From: Pseudovibrio ascidiaceicola
Lineage (GTDB): Bacteria > Pseudomonadota > Alphaproteobacteria > Rhizobiales > Stappiaceae
Direction: 5' to 3'
Length of the DNA stretch: 64,000 nucleotides
NCBI RefSeq assembly: GCF_900114245.1
Contig: NZ_FOSK01000011.1
Location: forward strand, 1-64,000
A model generated the notes under the pieces. That model saw only the letters and a list, made by a program, of their open reading frames with translations, had not been told where the DNA came from and did no database searches. This document shows positions 16,863-26,814 of the stretch, in pieces. The number at the start of each line of letters is the position of its first letter. The first letter of the stretch is position 1. Both the position numbers and the translations under genes were made by a program.

Positions 16863-18452
16863 ATGAAACAGACATGTTACGCTGGCATTGATGTCGGTTC
16901 TGCAAGCGCACGTGTAGGACTGTTCAATGAAAATGGGGAGCGGCTGGCTTTTGCGGCCAAGCCCATCAAGCAGTTTCATGGACGTACCAATTTCGTAGAG
17001 CAATCTTCCGCAGACATCTGGCAGCAGATTTGTGCAGCCATGAAAGAGGCGATGGCCAAGGCAAACGTGTCGGCAGATGAGATCCGCTCTCTGGGCGTAG
17101 ATGCCACCTGCTCACTTGTGGCTGTCGCACAGGGCGGTAAACCTGTTTCCCTCGCTGAAAATGGCGAGGCGGATCAGGACATCATCATGTGGATGGACCA
17201 TCGCGCAGCAGAAGAGACCGCACAGATCAACGCCACAGGTGATGATGCGCTCAAGTATGTAGGTGGTGAAGTTTCCATTGAGATGGAACTGCCAAAAATC
17301 CTCTGGCTCAAGAACCATTATCCAGATCGTTACGCCAACACAGTCCGGTTTTTTGATCTGGCCGACTATCTGGTCTGGCGGGCAACAGGTGCTGATGTCG
17401 CCAGCACATGCACGCTGACCTGCAAGTGGAACTATCTGGCACATGAGGGCCGCTTTGCAGGGGATATGCTGCAAGCCGTTGGCCTGCATGATCTACCGGA
17501 AAAAGTACCGGAGAGAATACTTGATCTGGGCGCTTCCGCTGGCGGCCTGTCAGAAAAAGCTGCAAAGGATCTCGGCCTCAATACAGGAACATCGGTTGCA
17601 GCTGGCATCATTGATGCACACGCAGGCGGTTTGGCGCTCATCGGCGCAGAGCCGGACGGCGGTCTTGCCATCATCAGCGGCACCTCCAACTGCCACATGA
17701 TCGTCAACGAAAAACCAGTCATGGTGCCGGGCGTCTGGGGGCCGTACTGGGGCGCCATGCTGCCGGGGTACTGGTTGGGTGAGGGTGGCCAGAGTGCAGC
17801 AGGCTCTCTGGTAGAATGGACGCTTCAACAGTCTGATGCCTACGACGAGCTCAAAGCCGAAGCTGCCAAACAGGGCATGCATGAGATTGTACTCCTCAAC
17901 AATTGGGTGCTGGATCTGGAGGCGCGGGAGGCGAACCCGACCCGTGACCTCCATGTCCTCTCAGACCATCACGGCAACCGCTCGCCGCGCGCTAACCCGC
18001 ATGCCAGAGGCGTTGTCTCCGGCATGACGTTGGAAACCGGCCGCGATGCACTGGCCCGCCTTTATCTGGCAACGCTGCAAGCCATCGCCTATGGCACGCG
18101 CCATATCATCGAAGAAATGACGAAGGCCGGTCACAGCATCACCAAGCTGTTCATGTGCGGTGGCGCTACCAAAAATCCGATATGGCTCAGAGAATATGCC
18201 AACATTACAGGCCGTGAAATTCAGCTGGCGCAAGAAGAAGATGCCGTCACGCTGGGCGCTGCCATTCTGGGGGCCGTGGCCTGCGGAGACTTCAAGGACA
18301 TTCCATCAGCCAGCGCAAAGCTGGTGCGTGTTGGTGGTCTCATCAAGCCGGTGCGCAACACCACTGAGTTCCACGCCGCCAAATATCAGGTCTACCTCAA
18401 TCTTTACGACAACCATCAGCACCACAAGGCGCTCATGGAAAAAGCCATTTAA
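16863..18452 (+). CDS. FGGY family pentulose kinase (D-ribulokinase-like)
   Basis: 529 aa. The N-terminal ATPase fold begins CYAGIDVGSASARVGLF (phosphate 1 loop); substrate motif MWMDHRAAEE is at about residue 112; AGIIDAHAGGLALIGA and IISGTSNCHM form the second domain; the GGQSAAGSL and LFMCGGATKNPIWLREYANITG motifs are FGGY hallmarks. The MDHRA pattern and length fit the FGGY/YDR109C ribulokinase group (TIGR01315-like), which phosphorylates ketopentoses. It begins a kinase-isomerase-LacI locus. No sugar transporter is encoded nearby, so uptake must come from elsewhere. Confidence 0.85.
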   Translation: MKQTCYAGIDVGSASARVGLFNENGERLAFAAKPIKQFHGRTNFVEQSSADIWQQICAAMKEAMAKANVSADEIRSLGVDATCSLVAVAQGGKPVSLAENGEADQDIIMWMDHRAAEETAQINATGDDALKYVGGEVSIEMELPKILWLKNHYPDRYANTVRFFDLADYLVWRATGADVASTCTLTCKWNYLAHEGRFAGDMLQAVGLHDLPEKVPERILDLGASAGGLSEKAAKDLGLNTGTSVAAGIIDAHAGGLALIGAEPDGGLAIISGTSNCHMIVNEKPVMVPGVWGPYWGAMLPGYWLGEGGQSAAGSLVEWTLQQSDAYDELKAEAAKQGMHEIVLLNNWVLDLEAREANPTRDLHVLSDHHGNRSPRANPHARGVVSGMTLETGRDALARLYLATLQAIAYGTRHIIEEMTKAGHSITKLFMCGGATKNPIWLREYANITGREIQLAQEEDAVTLGAAILGAVACGDFKDIPSASAKLVRVGGLIKPVRNTTEFHAAKYQVYLNLYDNHQHHKALMEKAI

Positions 18453-18481
18453 ATATCAAAACAAGTTCAGGAGGACACCAC

Positions 18482-20122
18482 GTGCTCAACCTGCCACAGG
18501 CCCCAGCGCCTATCTGTGTAGCGGACAAAGAAATCCTTGTCGTCACCAATGCCGACCTTCGCGAAAGCGCCAATGTCGCTTGTTGGCCAACCTTTGAGGA
18601 TTACGCGCAGCGATTGGAAACTGCGCTGACTGCACAAGGTTTCAAGATGAAGCGTGCCCATGAGTATGATGCAGCGCGCGGCCACGGCTTCATCTCTTCG
18701 CAAAAAGAAGGCTCAGAACTCTTTGCGCGGATTGATCCGGAAGCCCCGCTCATCGTGTTGCTCACTGCATGGCAGTACTCACACCACATCGCGCCATCGC
18801 TTGCAAAACACAAAGGGCCAATCCTGCTGCTTGCCAATTTTGATGGCACATGGCCGGGGCTCGTCGGCATGCTCTGCATGGCCGGTTCTCTCACCAGCCT
18901 TGGCGTTGATTACTCCCGCCTCTGGTCCCAGTCGTTTGAGGATGAGTTCTTCAACTCAAGCCTCGCCACATGGCTGAAGGATGGCAAGCTCAATCATGAT
19001 ACCTCCTACCTGCAAGATGTCTCCGCAAACCATGCGGTCCTGCAAACCCCTGCCGGTCAGGCAGGGCAACAGGTAGGCGAGTACATCCTAAAGAACAAAG
19101 CCATTCTTGGCCTGTTTGATACCTTCTGCATGGGCATGATGAACGGCTATTTCCCGGTCAAAGCCCTGACAGATATCGGCATGCCGCTGGAAAGCCTCTC
19201 CCAGTCAGCCCTTCTGGTAGAAATGGAGAAAGTGCCTCAGTCACTGCGCGAAGAATGCCTGAAGTTCTACGAGGACCGGGGCATGACCTTCAGGTTCGGC
19301 AGTGATGATGCCACTGAGCTGACCCGTGCGCAGGTGCTGGAACAGTGCGCCATGATGATTGCCATGGCCCGCTTCACCACCCGCTTCGGCCTCTCTGCGG
19401 TTGGCGTGCAGTACCAGCAGGGCCTGAAAGACAGCTGCGCAGCTTCAGACTTTGCTGAGGGAGCCATCGGTTCCACAGAGCGCTTCCCGATCCCGGACGA
19501 AGACGGCACCATCATTTGGGAAGGCAAACCAATCCCATGCATCAACGAAGTGGACATGGGCACCGCAATTCCTCAGACCATGATGTGGCGCCTGCTCGAT
19601 GCCATGGGCCTGCCTGCTGAAACCACACTGCATGACGTGCGTTGGGGCAGCGAGTATGAAGGCACCTTCTATTGGGACTTCGAAATCTCCGGCTCTGTGC
19701 CGTTTGAGCATCTCAAAGGTGGCCTTGCAGGTGCAACAGGCTATCGCCAGCCTGCCATGTACTTCCCGAAAGGCGGGTCCAGCATCGCAGGCCAGTGTAA
19801 GGCAGGAGCGTTCCTCTGGGCACGTGCGCATTATGAGGGTACGCAGGTCATCATGCACATCGGCACAGGTCACGCTGTTGAACTGCCGGAAGACGAGTTT
19901 GAGCGTCGCCGTAAAGCAACCACTTACGAGTGGCCACTGATGAACTGCACGCTCGATGGTGTTGGTCGTGACGACCTTATGGCTGGGCACCAGTCCAACC
20001 ACATCACAGTCGCCTATGTGCCAGAAGACAAGCTGCGCGATGTGCTTCAAGCGTTCGTGGCTCAGGCACTGACACAGGGCATAAATGTCAAGATCGCAGG
20101 CTCTGCGAAAGACATGCTCTAA
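18482..20122 (+). CDS. L-fucose/L-arabinose isomerase-like protein
   Basis: 546 aa, starting at a GTG with AGGAGG 9 nt upstream. The protein reads as a FucI-type aldose-ketose isomerase: an N-terminal Rossmann-like part (residues 1-180), a central part with LFDTFCMGMMNGYFP, and a C-terminal part with EVDMGTAIPQ (Glu about 356), HDVRWG (Asp about 385) and GHQSNHITVAYV (His about 503/507), consistent with the Glu/Asp/His metal site of the fold. It would produce the ketose that the adjacent FGGY kinase phosphorylates. The sugar is unknown; overall likeness to canonical FucI looks distant. Confidence 0.7.
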   Translation: MLNLPQAPAPICVADKEILVVTNADLRESANVACWPTFEDYAQRLETALTAQGFKMKRAHEYDAARGHGFISSQKEGSELFARIDPEAPLIVLLTAWQYSHHIAPSLAKHKGPILLLANFDGTWPGLVGMLCMAGSLTSLGVDYSRLWSQSFEDEFFNSSLATWLKDGKLNHDTSYLQDVSANHAVLQTPAGQAGQQVGEYILKNKAILGLFDTFCMGMMNGYFPVKALTDIGMPLESLSQSALLVEMEKVPQSLREECLKFYEDRGMTFRFGSDDATELTRAQVLEQCAMMIAMARFTTRFGLSAVGVQYQQGLKDSCAASDFAEGAIGSTERFPIPDEDGTIIWEGKPIPCINEVDMGTAIPQTMMWRLLDAMGLPAETTLHDVRWGSEYEGTFYWDFEISGSVPFEHLKGGLAGATGYRQPAMYFPKGGSSIAGQCKAGAFLWARAHYEGTQVIMHIGTGHAVELPEDEFERRRKATTYEWPLMNCTLDGVGRDDLMAGHQSNHITVAYVPEDKLRDVLQAFVAQALTQGINVKIAGSAKDML

Positions 20123-20385
20123 AGCGGGGATGAGAGAGGTTGAGCATCACGTGGTGCTCAAACTCACGCTAAGCTGCGGGATATCCACGGACACCAGCCC
20201 GCACCTGCCATATTCTGCTTGGCAATTTGAGGAAGGCTGACTACCACTCAACAGTTAAGCGTGTCTCCCAAAATGCTGAATGCATTTCGCAAAAGGATAC
20301 ACGCCAGAGCAATGGGTTAGAGCGTACTCCGCCACCGCAGGCAAGCGAGGAGGGGCTCTGAAAAATCAGGGCGAGAAACGACGCA

Positions 20386-21381
20386 ATGGCCAAAAAGCCG
20401 GATGAAATTGCAAAGGCGCTCGGCGTCTCCATTACCACAGTGCGACTGGTGCTGGGCGGCAAGGCAGAAAAGTACCGCATCAGCAAAGCCACCCAGGCCC
20501 GCATTCGTGAGTATGTGGAAGAGCATGGCGTCAAATTCGACCTGACCGCTCGCAGCCTCAAGCTCAAACGCACCAACACGTTTGGCCTGATCATCCCGCG
20601 CCTTGCCAACCCGTTCTTTGCCAAACTCTCTGAAGAATTGGAACACAGATGCCGCGAAACCGGCTATCAGCTCATCATCAGTTGCTCCAACTCAGATGAG
20701 GAGACGGAGAAGGAGCTGGCAAACGGCCTTGTTCAGCGCAATGTAGACGGCCTGTTTGTGGTCTCATCCACCTCTGGCAGTCAGCAGCACTTGGGCAAAA
20801 CCATCACCAAACCTATGGTGTTTTTGGATCGTGACTACGGCAACACCGATGCCCCCATTATCACCTCCAGCAACTTTGAAGGTGCAAAAGACCTGACGAC
20901 AGCCATTGCGAAGGCTGCGGGAAGTGAGCCAGTCTACTTCCTGATCGGCGGCAGCAATCAACCCACCATCACCGAGCGTGCACGCGGATATCTGGATGTC
21001 ATGCCGGAAAACGCAGGTGAAGACTGGACCCTCCAGTCCGCCCGTAACCGCACGCAGGATGGGGAGCAGATGATGCAGACCCTTTGGAATAAACTCGGCA
21101 CTGCCCCGCAAAACCTGATGGCATCTTCGCTACCGGTTCTGGAGGGCGCCTTGGCAGTCCTGCGTGAGAAGCTCGGACACATCCCAGCTCAGCTACGCCT
21201 TGCCACCTTCGATGACGATAAGATGCTGTCCTTCCTGCCTAATGAGATCTGGTCAATCAAACAGCAGGAACCGGAGTGGGCAGAAGCAGCACTGCAGGCC
21301 ATGACCCAGACCATGAGCAGTGAGCAACCACACAGCAAAACCATTGCGACCCGCCTGATCCACCGGCCCAAAGATCAGTAA
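20386..21381 (+). CDS. LacI/FruR family transcriptional regulator
   Basis: 331 aa. The N-terminal HTH (DEIAKALGVSITTVRLVLGGKAEKYRISKATQARI, then YVEEHG and LTARSLKLKRTNTFGLI hinge) is of the FruR/Cra subtype. A periplasmic-binding-like domain follows: PRLANPFFAKLSEELEHRCRE, NVDGLFVVSS, PMVFLDRDYG. Likely represses the kinase/isomerase genes through the palindrome at 16792-16809 and releases it on sugar phosphate. It lies 263 bp after the isomerase; no second copy of the operator was seen there. Confidence 0.88.
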   Translation: MAKKPDEIAKALGVSITTVRLVLGGKAEKYRISKATQARIREYVEEHGVKFDLTARSLKLKRTNTFGLIIPRLANPFFAKLSEELEHRCRETGYQLIISCSNSDEETEKELANGLVQRNVDGLFVVSSTSGSQQHLGKTITKPMVFLDRDYGNTDAPIITSSNFEGAKDLTTAIAKAAGSEPVYFLIGGSNQPTITERARGYLDVMPENAGEDWTLQSARNRTQDGEQMMQTLWNKLGTAPQNLMASSLPVLEGALAVLREKLGHIPAQLRLATFDDDKMLSFLPNEIWSIKQQEPEWAEAALQAMTQTMSSEQPHSKTIATRLIHRPKDQ

Positions 21382-21650
21382 TCTGTCACTATTTGTGGCG
21401 GAAATGCGGCGGAGAATTATACCTCTGAAAACCATAGGATCGGAAGAAGGTGCTCATTCCGCTGCGTAACCGTTATATTCCTTAGGTATGTAGAGCAGGC
21501 AAATGCGCTAGTCTGCCTGCGGCTATGGTACTCTTTGGAGACGAACTCGGGCTTATCCCTGAAATGCACACCGGATTTCGTCAGATGGATACGCGCGAAA
21601 ACAAATAGTTAGAGCATTGCCGGATGCCCTGACCAGCTGGGAGCATGTAG

Positions 21651-22112
21651 ATGGATACTATTGGGCCAATCCAAAATCGCATAAGTCGTTTCTTTATTGA
21701 TGTCGACGACCGGAACTGGGAGTCCGTCGAAGCTGCGATGACTGGCCGTGTCCATCTGGACTATTCCTCCTTTGGGGCAGGGGAACCTGTTGACCTGACG
21801 CCAGAAGCAATCACAACTGCATGGAAAGAGCTGCTGCCCGGGTTTGATCAGACCCATCATCAGATCGGCAATGCACTCGTTGAATCCAAAGAGCAAAAAG
21901 CCAAGGTCAAAGTCCATGCCACCGCCACCCACTTTATTGATGGTGCAGAAGGCGGAGATATCTGGGTGGTTTATGGCAGCTATCATATTGCACTGGTGCA
22001 TGAAGGCGGGGCCTGGAAAATCAGCAGCATCCAGTTCAACTTCAAGTTCCAGGATGGCAATATGGATCTGCCGGTGATCGCGCAGGCCCGTGCCAATGAA
22101 AAAGCTGAGTAA
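21651..22112 (+). CDS. SnoaL/NTF2-like protein
   Basis: 153 aa, a cone-shaped alpha+beta barrel of the SnoaL/NTF2 superfamily: helices at 5-30 (IQNRISRFFIDVDDRNWESVEAAM), then beta strands VHLDYSSF, KAKVKVHATATHFI, GDIWVVYGSYHIALVHEGGAWKISSIQF. Such proteins bind or isomerise small molecules; nothing fixes the ligand. It is a single gene on the plus strand. The 269-bp gap before it (21382-21650) has no gene. Confidence 0.7.
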   Translation: MDTIGPIQNRISRFFIDVDDRNWESVEAAMTGRVHLDYSSFGAGEPVDLTPEAITTAWKELLPGFDQTHHQIGNALVESKEQKAKVKVHATATHFIDGAEGGDIWVVYGSYHIALVHEGGAWKISSIQFNFKFQDGNMDLPVIAQARANEKAE

Positions 22113-22204
22113 GCAGCAACAGCATTTTATTCTGGGCGAATGCCCGCAGGCCGCATATAACAGCAGGTGCGATACTGCCGTAACTGGCGTGATAGGACTT
22201 GCTT

Positions 22205-22990
22205 ATGCTGCTGAACTTGCTTTCCAAATGCGCCTTAGGGGCGGCTCTCCTCATCGCGCTGGGCGCAGCCGCAACACAGGCGCAGGATAAGCCCAGCAAA
22301 TCGGAAAAGTTCTTTCCCGGCATCATCGGTGAAGACAACCGCGAGATCATCGACAGCTGGGATAAGCCGTGGAACGCCATTGGCCGCGTCAACGTCGCCG
22401 GGTTCCGCTCCCGCTCCATGTGCTCTGGTACATTGATCTCAGATCGCATGGTCATCACTGCTGCCCACTGCCTGTACAACGCCCGCACCGGTAAAGCCCA
22501 CGTCCCTTCCAAAATCAACTTCGTTGCAGGCGTGCGCCGGGACAAATTCATCGCCCACACCACAGCTGCCTGCACCTATCTGTTGGATGGTTACACCTTC
22601 ACCACCCGCCCAACGTTGAAACATGCCGCAACCGATGTTGGCGTGATCATCCTCTCAAAACCACTGGATGTTCCGCCCATGCCAGTGATCAGCAAATCGC
22701 CGGAAGTCACCCAAAATCTTGACCTCACAAGCGCAGGATATGCTCGTGATCGTCCGTTTTTGTTGGCTGCAGATAAAAACTGCAAGCTGCTGAAAGACCG
22801 TGGTAACCTCTGGCTCACCAGCTGCGACACCAATTACGGCGGCTCCGGCGGTCCGGTGATGGTAGAAGAGGGCGGAGAACTCAAACTCACCGCCATCATG
22901 GTCGCCTCCGCCCAAAACAAATTCTCCATCGCAGTGCCAATTAACACTTGGTCTTACCTGCTTGAGAACACCACCTGTGAGGGAAACTAA
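22205..22990 (+). CDS. Secreted trypsin-like serine protease
   Basis: About 261 aa with a Sec signal (NLLSKCALGAALLIALGAAATQAQ). The S1 triad is complete: His in VITAAHCLY, Asp in TDVGVIILS, Ser in NYGGSGGPV. Cysteines are placed for disulfides, as expected in the periplasm or outside. The frame opens at a TTG at 22199; I prefer ATG 22205. The stop overlaps by 4 bp the stop of the convergent gene at 22987. Target unknown. Confidence 0.85.
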   Translation: MLLNLLSKCALGAALLIALGAAATQAQDKPSKSEKFFPGIIGEDNREIIDSWDKPWNAIGRVNVAGFRSRSMCSGTLISDRMVITAAHCLYNARTGKAHVPSKINFVAGVRRDKFIAHTTAACTYLLDGYTFTTRPTLKHAATDVGVIILSKPLDVPPMPVISKSPEVTQNLDLTSAGYARDRPFLLAADKNCKLLKDRGNLWLTSCDTNYGGSGGPVMVEEGGELKLTAIMVASAQNKFSIAVPINTWSYLLENTTCEGN

Positions 22991-23655
22991 GCAGCAACCC
23001 GCTCTGCCAGATACTGCTCCCGCACATCAATGATACAGCGCTGTCTCGAAGACTGGGCGACTTCGTGGGGAGCGAATTCGGATTCCACACCGTCCAGAAA
23101 ATCCACTGTCTGCCTCAGTAGTCCAAGTTGCTCGCCCGAGAGCAGGTGCGGCTCGGTCTTTGTCATATTCTCCACAAACCGCACACCAACCTGCTTCTGG
23201 AAGATTGTGTCCGGCTGTCCATCACGGGTGCAGATGCCGTAAGTTCCGTTGAGAAAGTGCCCCCATGTGCGCTCTTCCAGATCCCCGTCAAAGGCACTCA
23301 GCACCTCAGGGTCGGACGCATGCAAGCGAGACCCGAGCTCGCCGGCTAGAAAAGCCTCCTTTGCATTGCGGAAACGGGAGAGGAAGAATGCCTTGGCAGC
23401 CTGCTCCTGTGTCAGACCAAAGCACTGCAGATCTTCAAACCAACGCCGATGGCTCTTCAGATGGAAACGATAAAGCTCCCGTTCCTGAAACTGACCGAGG
23501 AAGGAAACACACAGAGAGCTGTTGGTGAACAGGTAAGAGGCCGCAGGCATCACCCGCCGCTCCAGCAGACTCTGCCAGTCCGCGGATGAAAGGCCAAGCA
23601 GATCCTGAAACACCTGTTCCTCATAGAACTCTGAATAAAGATAGTTGAGCAGCAT
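22987..23655 (-). CDS. Hypothetical protein, possibly DUF6058-like
   Basis: 222 aa from ATG 23655, chosen because GCGAGG precedes it by 7 nt; the frame continues to 23829 but that part is not supported. No signal or membrane segment. The N-terminus (LNYLYSEFYEEQVFQDLLGLSSADWQSLLERRVMPAASYLF) reminds me of the DUF6058 natural-product-biosynthesis family, which is recall rather than a search. Conserved-looking Trp, His and Cys residues (CTRDGQP, RQRCIIDVREQYL) are present. It stands alone on the minus strand. Confidence 0.5.
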   Translation of the reverse strand: MLLNYLYSEFYEEQVFQDLLGLSSADWQSLLERRVMPAASYLFTNSSLCVSFLGQFQERELYRFHLKSHRRWFEDLQCFGLTQEQAAKAFFLSRFRNAKEAFLAGELGSRLHASDPEVLSAFDGDLEERTWGHFLNGTYGICTRDGQPDTIFQKQVGVRFVENMTKTEPHLLSGEQLGLLRQTVDFLDGVESEFAPHEVAQSSRQRCIIDVREQYLAERVAA

Positions 23656-23976
23656 AATCATACCTCGCAGCAAAAAACGAACTGTGACGATGAATAACCT
23701 GAAATATTGGAAGGGTGCTTCCATGCTGATCGAACTAAGTTGTAATGTCAGGACTGTCATGCCCTGCGGAAAAAGTTCAGCGAAGGGCTGGCATTGCTTC
23801 ATTACATTCTGTAAGACCCAATCCGACAAAAGTTTCAGCAGATTTTGCGCGTGTTAGGTGTTCCTTGCTGCGGACGGCCATAAGCCGGAAAGAACACCTT
23901 AGAACGTCGCGCCAGATGGATACCCTCAAATCTGCCCTATTAGAATATGCAGGAGTTGCCTGCAAAAGGAGGCTCT
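23656..23976. other. Gene-free interval upstream of prfC
   Basis: About 320 bp between divergent genes. No coding potential, RNA gene or repeat recognised. It must hold promoters in both directions; I found no convincing hexamers. Confidence 0.5.
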
Positions 23977-25578
23977 ATGAGCACAGCAGGCACGGAAGCC
24001 TATAAGGCACGCCGCACATTCGCGATCATCTCTCACCCGGATGCCGGTAAAACCACACTCACCGAGAAGCTGCTTCTGGGTGGTGGTGCGATCCGTGCTG
24101 CGGGGCAGGTGCGTGCTCGTGGTGAGCGTCGTCGTGCACGTTCTGACTGGATGAAGATTGAACAGGAACGCGGTATCTCCGTTTCAAGTTCCGTGATGAC
24201 GTTTGAGCGCGATGGCATCCTCTTCAACCTGCTTGATACACCGGGCCACGAAGACTTTTCTGAAGACACCTATCGTACACTGACCGCTGTTGACGCAGCC
24301 ATCATGGTGATTGACGCTGCAAAGGGTATTGAAACTCAGACCCGCAAGCTGTTTGAAGTTTGCCGGCTGCGCGATATTCCAATCATCACCTTCGTCAACA
24401 AGATCGACCGTGAAGGTCGCCACCCAATGGAAGTCATTGACGAGATTCAAGAGGCGCTGGCCCTTGATGTGACGCCAATGAGCTGGCCTGTTGGTATGGG
24501 TTCCGACTTCTTTGGTGTTTACGACCATATCGGCAACCGCTTCTTCACCTCCACTGAGGGCCGCGGTGGTGCTCTGGATACCATCAAAGATGTTAAAGGT
24601 CTGGAAGACCCTGAGTTGGTTGGTGAACTGTTCGACAACATCCGCGAAGAACTGGAAGAAAACGTGGAACTGGGCGGCGCAGGTTACCCCGAGTTCGATC
24701 ACGAAAGCTTCCTTGAAGGCCATCTGACTCCGGTCTTCTTCGGTTCCGCTCTGCGCGATTACGGTATCGACCAGATCCTTGATTTCATCGCCGCATATGC
24801 ACCACCTCCACATTCTCAGCCAGCAACGGGTGGTCGCACCATCAAGCCGGAAGAGAAAAAGGTAACCGGCTTCGTGTTTAAGGTTCAGGCCAATATGGAC
24901 CCCAAACACCGTGACCGCATCGCGTTCGTACGTCTGTGCTCCGGGACATTCAAACGCGGCATGAAGCTCAAGCACGTGCGTGCAGGCAAGCCAATCACCG
25001 TGTCCGCTCCAATCTTCTTCTTTGCAGAAGAGCGTGAGATCGCGGAAAAAGCCTATCCGGGCGACGTGATCGGCGTGCCAAACCATGGCCAGCTGCGTGT
25101 GGGCGATACCCTGTCAGAAGGCGAAGAAATCCACGTCACCGGCCTGCCAGCATTCGCGCCTGAAATTCTGCGCCGTGTGCGCCTGACAGACACCATGCGC
25201 GTTAAGCAGATGCGCCGCGGCTTAGAAGATCTAGCAGAAGAAGGTCTGGTACAGATCTTCAAACCAGCCATTGGCACCAACTGGATTGTCGGTGTTGTGG
25301 GTGTGCTTCAGCTGGACGTTGTGGTGGATCGCCTCAAAGCGGAATACCAGACAGAAATCGGCTTCGAGACCGCCATGTACAACACGGCACGCTGGATCGA
25401 GTGTGAAGACAAGCTCAAGCTTGATAAGTTCCTTGAGACCAACCGCGCACATGTGGCACTGGACCGGGACGACAAGCCTGTTTACCTCTTCAAAAACGCT
25501 TGGGAAGTAAGCTACATCGGTGAAAAGAACCCTGATATCGGCTTCCGCGAAACCCGTGAAATTGTGCACACGTCTTAA
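23977..25578 (+). CDS. prfC: Peptide chain release factor 3
   Basis: 533 aa translational GTPase that recycles RF1/RF2 from the ribosome after peptide release. The start is ATG 23977, with AAAGGAGG 8 nt upstream. G1 is HPDAGKTT, switch I ends ERGISVSSSVM, G3 is DTPGHEDFSEDTYRTL, G4 is NKIDRE, followed by the RF3 domain II (KHRDRIAFVRLCSGTFKRGMKLKHVR) and the C-terminal GVVGVLQLDVVVDRLKAEY and WIECED stretches. Length matches E. coli RF3 (529). Confidence 0.97.
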   Translation: MSTAGTEAYKARRTFAIISHPDAGKTTLTEKLLLGGGAIRAAGQVRARGERRRARSDWMKIEQERGISVSSSVMTFERDGILFNLLDTPGHEDFSEDTYRTLTAVDAAIMVIDAAKGIETQTRKLFEVCRLRDIPIITFVNKIDREGRHPMEVIDEIQEALALDVTPMSWPVGMGSDFFGVYDHIGNRFFTSTEGRGGALDTIKDVKGLEDPELVGELFDNIREELEENVELGGAGYPEFDHESFLEGHLTPVFFGSALRDYGIDQILDFIAAYAPPPHSQPATGGRTIKPEEKKVTGFVFKVQANMDPKHRDRIAFVRLCSGTFKRGMKLKHVRAGKPITVSAPIFFFAEEREIAEKAYPGDVIGVPNHGQLRVGDTLSEGEEIHVTGLPAFAPEILRRVRLTDTMRVKQMRRGLEDLAEEGLVQIFKPAIGTNWIVGVVGVLQLDVVVDRLKAEYQTEIGFETAMYNTARWIECEDKLKLDKFLETNRAHVALDRDDKPVYLFKNAWEVSYIGEKNPDIGFRETREIVHTS

Positions 25579-25691
25579 GCTTATCTCCGAAAAGCGGTTT
25601 GGACTAGAATACGCCTACAAATAAAGCCTTGGGCTCGGCGCGTGACTTGAGTGAACGCGACAGGCTCCAGGGCAGCAAGGATAAGAACAAG

Positions 25692-26735
25692 ATGAAAGAT
25701 CCAGCTCTCGATACATTGCTGCTGCCATTTGAAGACGGTCTGCTCAATTTCTTCGAAGAAGGTGCCGCTGATCAAAAGGCACTCTTCCTGCGTGCCCGCA
25801 TGGGCTTTGCCATGAATGGCATCGCCAAAGACCGCCTGATCTGCCAGCAGACATTCGCTCCAGACAGAGACAATCTGGAACGCGCTGGCTTCACAGTTGC
25901 ACCAGAAGTTGAGGGCCAGTACCCGCTGGTCATGCTGCTGCCTCCGCGCCAGCGTGACGAAGCACGTGCACTCATGGCAAAAGCCGTGAAGTCCGCAGTA
26001 GAGGGCGGTATTGTCGTTGTCAGTGCCTCCAACACAGAAGGTGCCAAGACTGCTGAAAGCGATCTCACCAAATTGGCAGGCAATACCGGCAAGGTCTCCA
26101 AGAACAAATGCCGTGTGTTCTGGGCAGAAATTACACCAGAAACCGTGAACCACGAGCTGGTGGAAGAATGGTCTAAACTGGATGCACCGCGCGAAATCAT
26201 GGAGGGCGAATTCGTCAGCCGTCCGGGCGTATTCGCATGGGACCATCTGGACAAAGCCTCTCAGCTTCTTGTCGCGACACTGCCCGAGAAACTGGCGGGC
26301 CGTGGGGCTGATCTGGGCTGTGGTTTCGGCTACCTGACCCGTGAAGTTGCCAAGCGTGAAAAGGTCAAGGCTATTGATCTTTATGAAGCAGAAAAGCGTG
26401 CGCTGGATCTTGCAGAGCAGAATCTGAAGGGTAAGACTGGTGAGGTTGCACTGGACTTTATCTGGCAGGATGCCACCAAAAAGCTGGCACGCACCTACGA
26501 CTTCATCTTCACCAACCCGCCATTCCACGCAGGTGGTAAGCAGGACCGCGCAGACATCGGGCAGGAGTTCATCAAGTCCGCCGCCCGTGGTTTGCGTCCA
26601 TCCGGTCATCTGTGGTTGGTCGCCAACCGTCATCTGCCATATGAGGCAACGCTGGATAAGGTGTTCGCGTCCTACGAGATCATGGCAGACCAGAATGGCT
26701 ACAAAGTCATCCGCGCGATTAAAGCGAATAAGTAA
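25692..26735 (+). CDS. 16S rRNA m2G1207 methyltransferase (RsmC-like)
   Basis: 347 aa from ATG 25692 (AAGGA about 10 nt upstream). Two methyltransferase-like halves: an N-terminal degenerate domain (DTLLLPFEDGLLNFF, then GGIVVVSASNTEGAKTAESDL) and a C-terminal catalytic domain with SAM motif ADLGCGFGYLTREVAK and target motif TNPPFH, the NPPF signature of N-methylating rRNA enzymes. Linker FVSRPGVFAWDHLDKASQLL is typical of RsmC. It methylates guanine in small-subunit rRNA. It follows prfC by 113 bp and precedes another rRNA-modifying gene. Confidence 0.85.
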   Translation: MKDPALDTLLLPFEDGLLNFFEEGAADQKALFLRARMGFAMNGIAKDRLICQQTFAPDRDNLERAGFTVAPEVEGQYPLVMLLPPRQRDEARALMAKAVKSAVEGGIVVVSASNTEGAKTAESDLTKLAGNTGKVSKNKCRVFWAEITPETVNHELVEEWSKLDAPREIMEGEFVSRPGVFAWDHLDKASQLLVATLPEKLAGRGADLGCGFGYLTREVAKREKVKAIDLYEAEKRALDLAEQNLKGKTGEVALDFIWQDATKKLARTYDFIFTNPPFHAGGKQDRADIGQEFIKSAARGLRPSGHLWLVANRHLPYEATLDKVFASYEIMADQNGYKVIRAIKANK

Positions 26736-26743
26736 GTAAAGCG

Positions 26744-26790
26744 CGCGTGCGCCCGAAAAGTGGGCACCGGTTTTCGGATAAGCGTACGCG
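26744..26790 (+). repeat. RPE-like palindromic element
   Basis: CCCGAAAAGTGGGCACCGGTTTTCGGATAAGCG shares its core with the repeats at 9551 and 13556 but lacks their second hairpin. It fills the gap between rsmC and rsuA and can form an imperfect hairpin. A weaker relative lies at about 25577-25612. Confidence 0.65.
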
Positions 26791-26814
26791 GCAACAGAAC
26801 CGAAGGTTCGAAAA

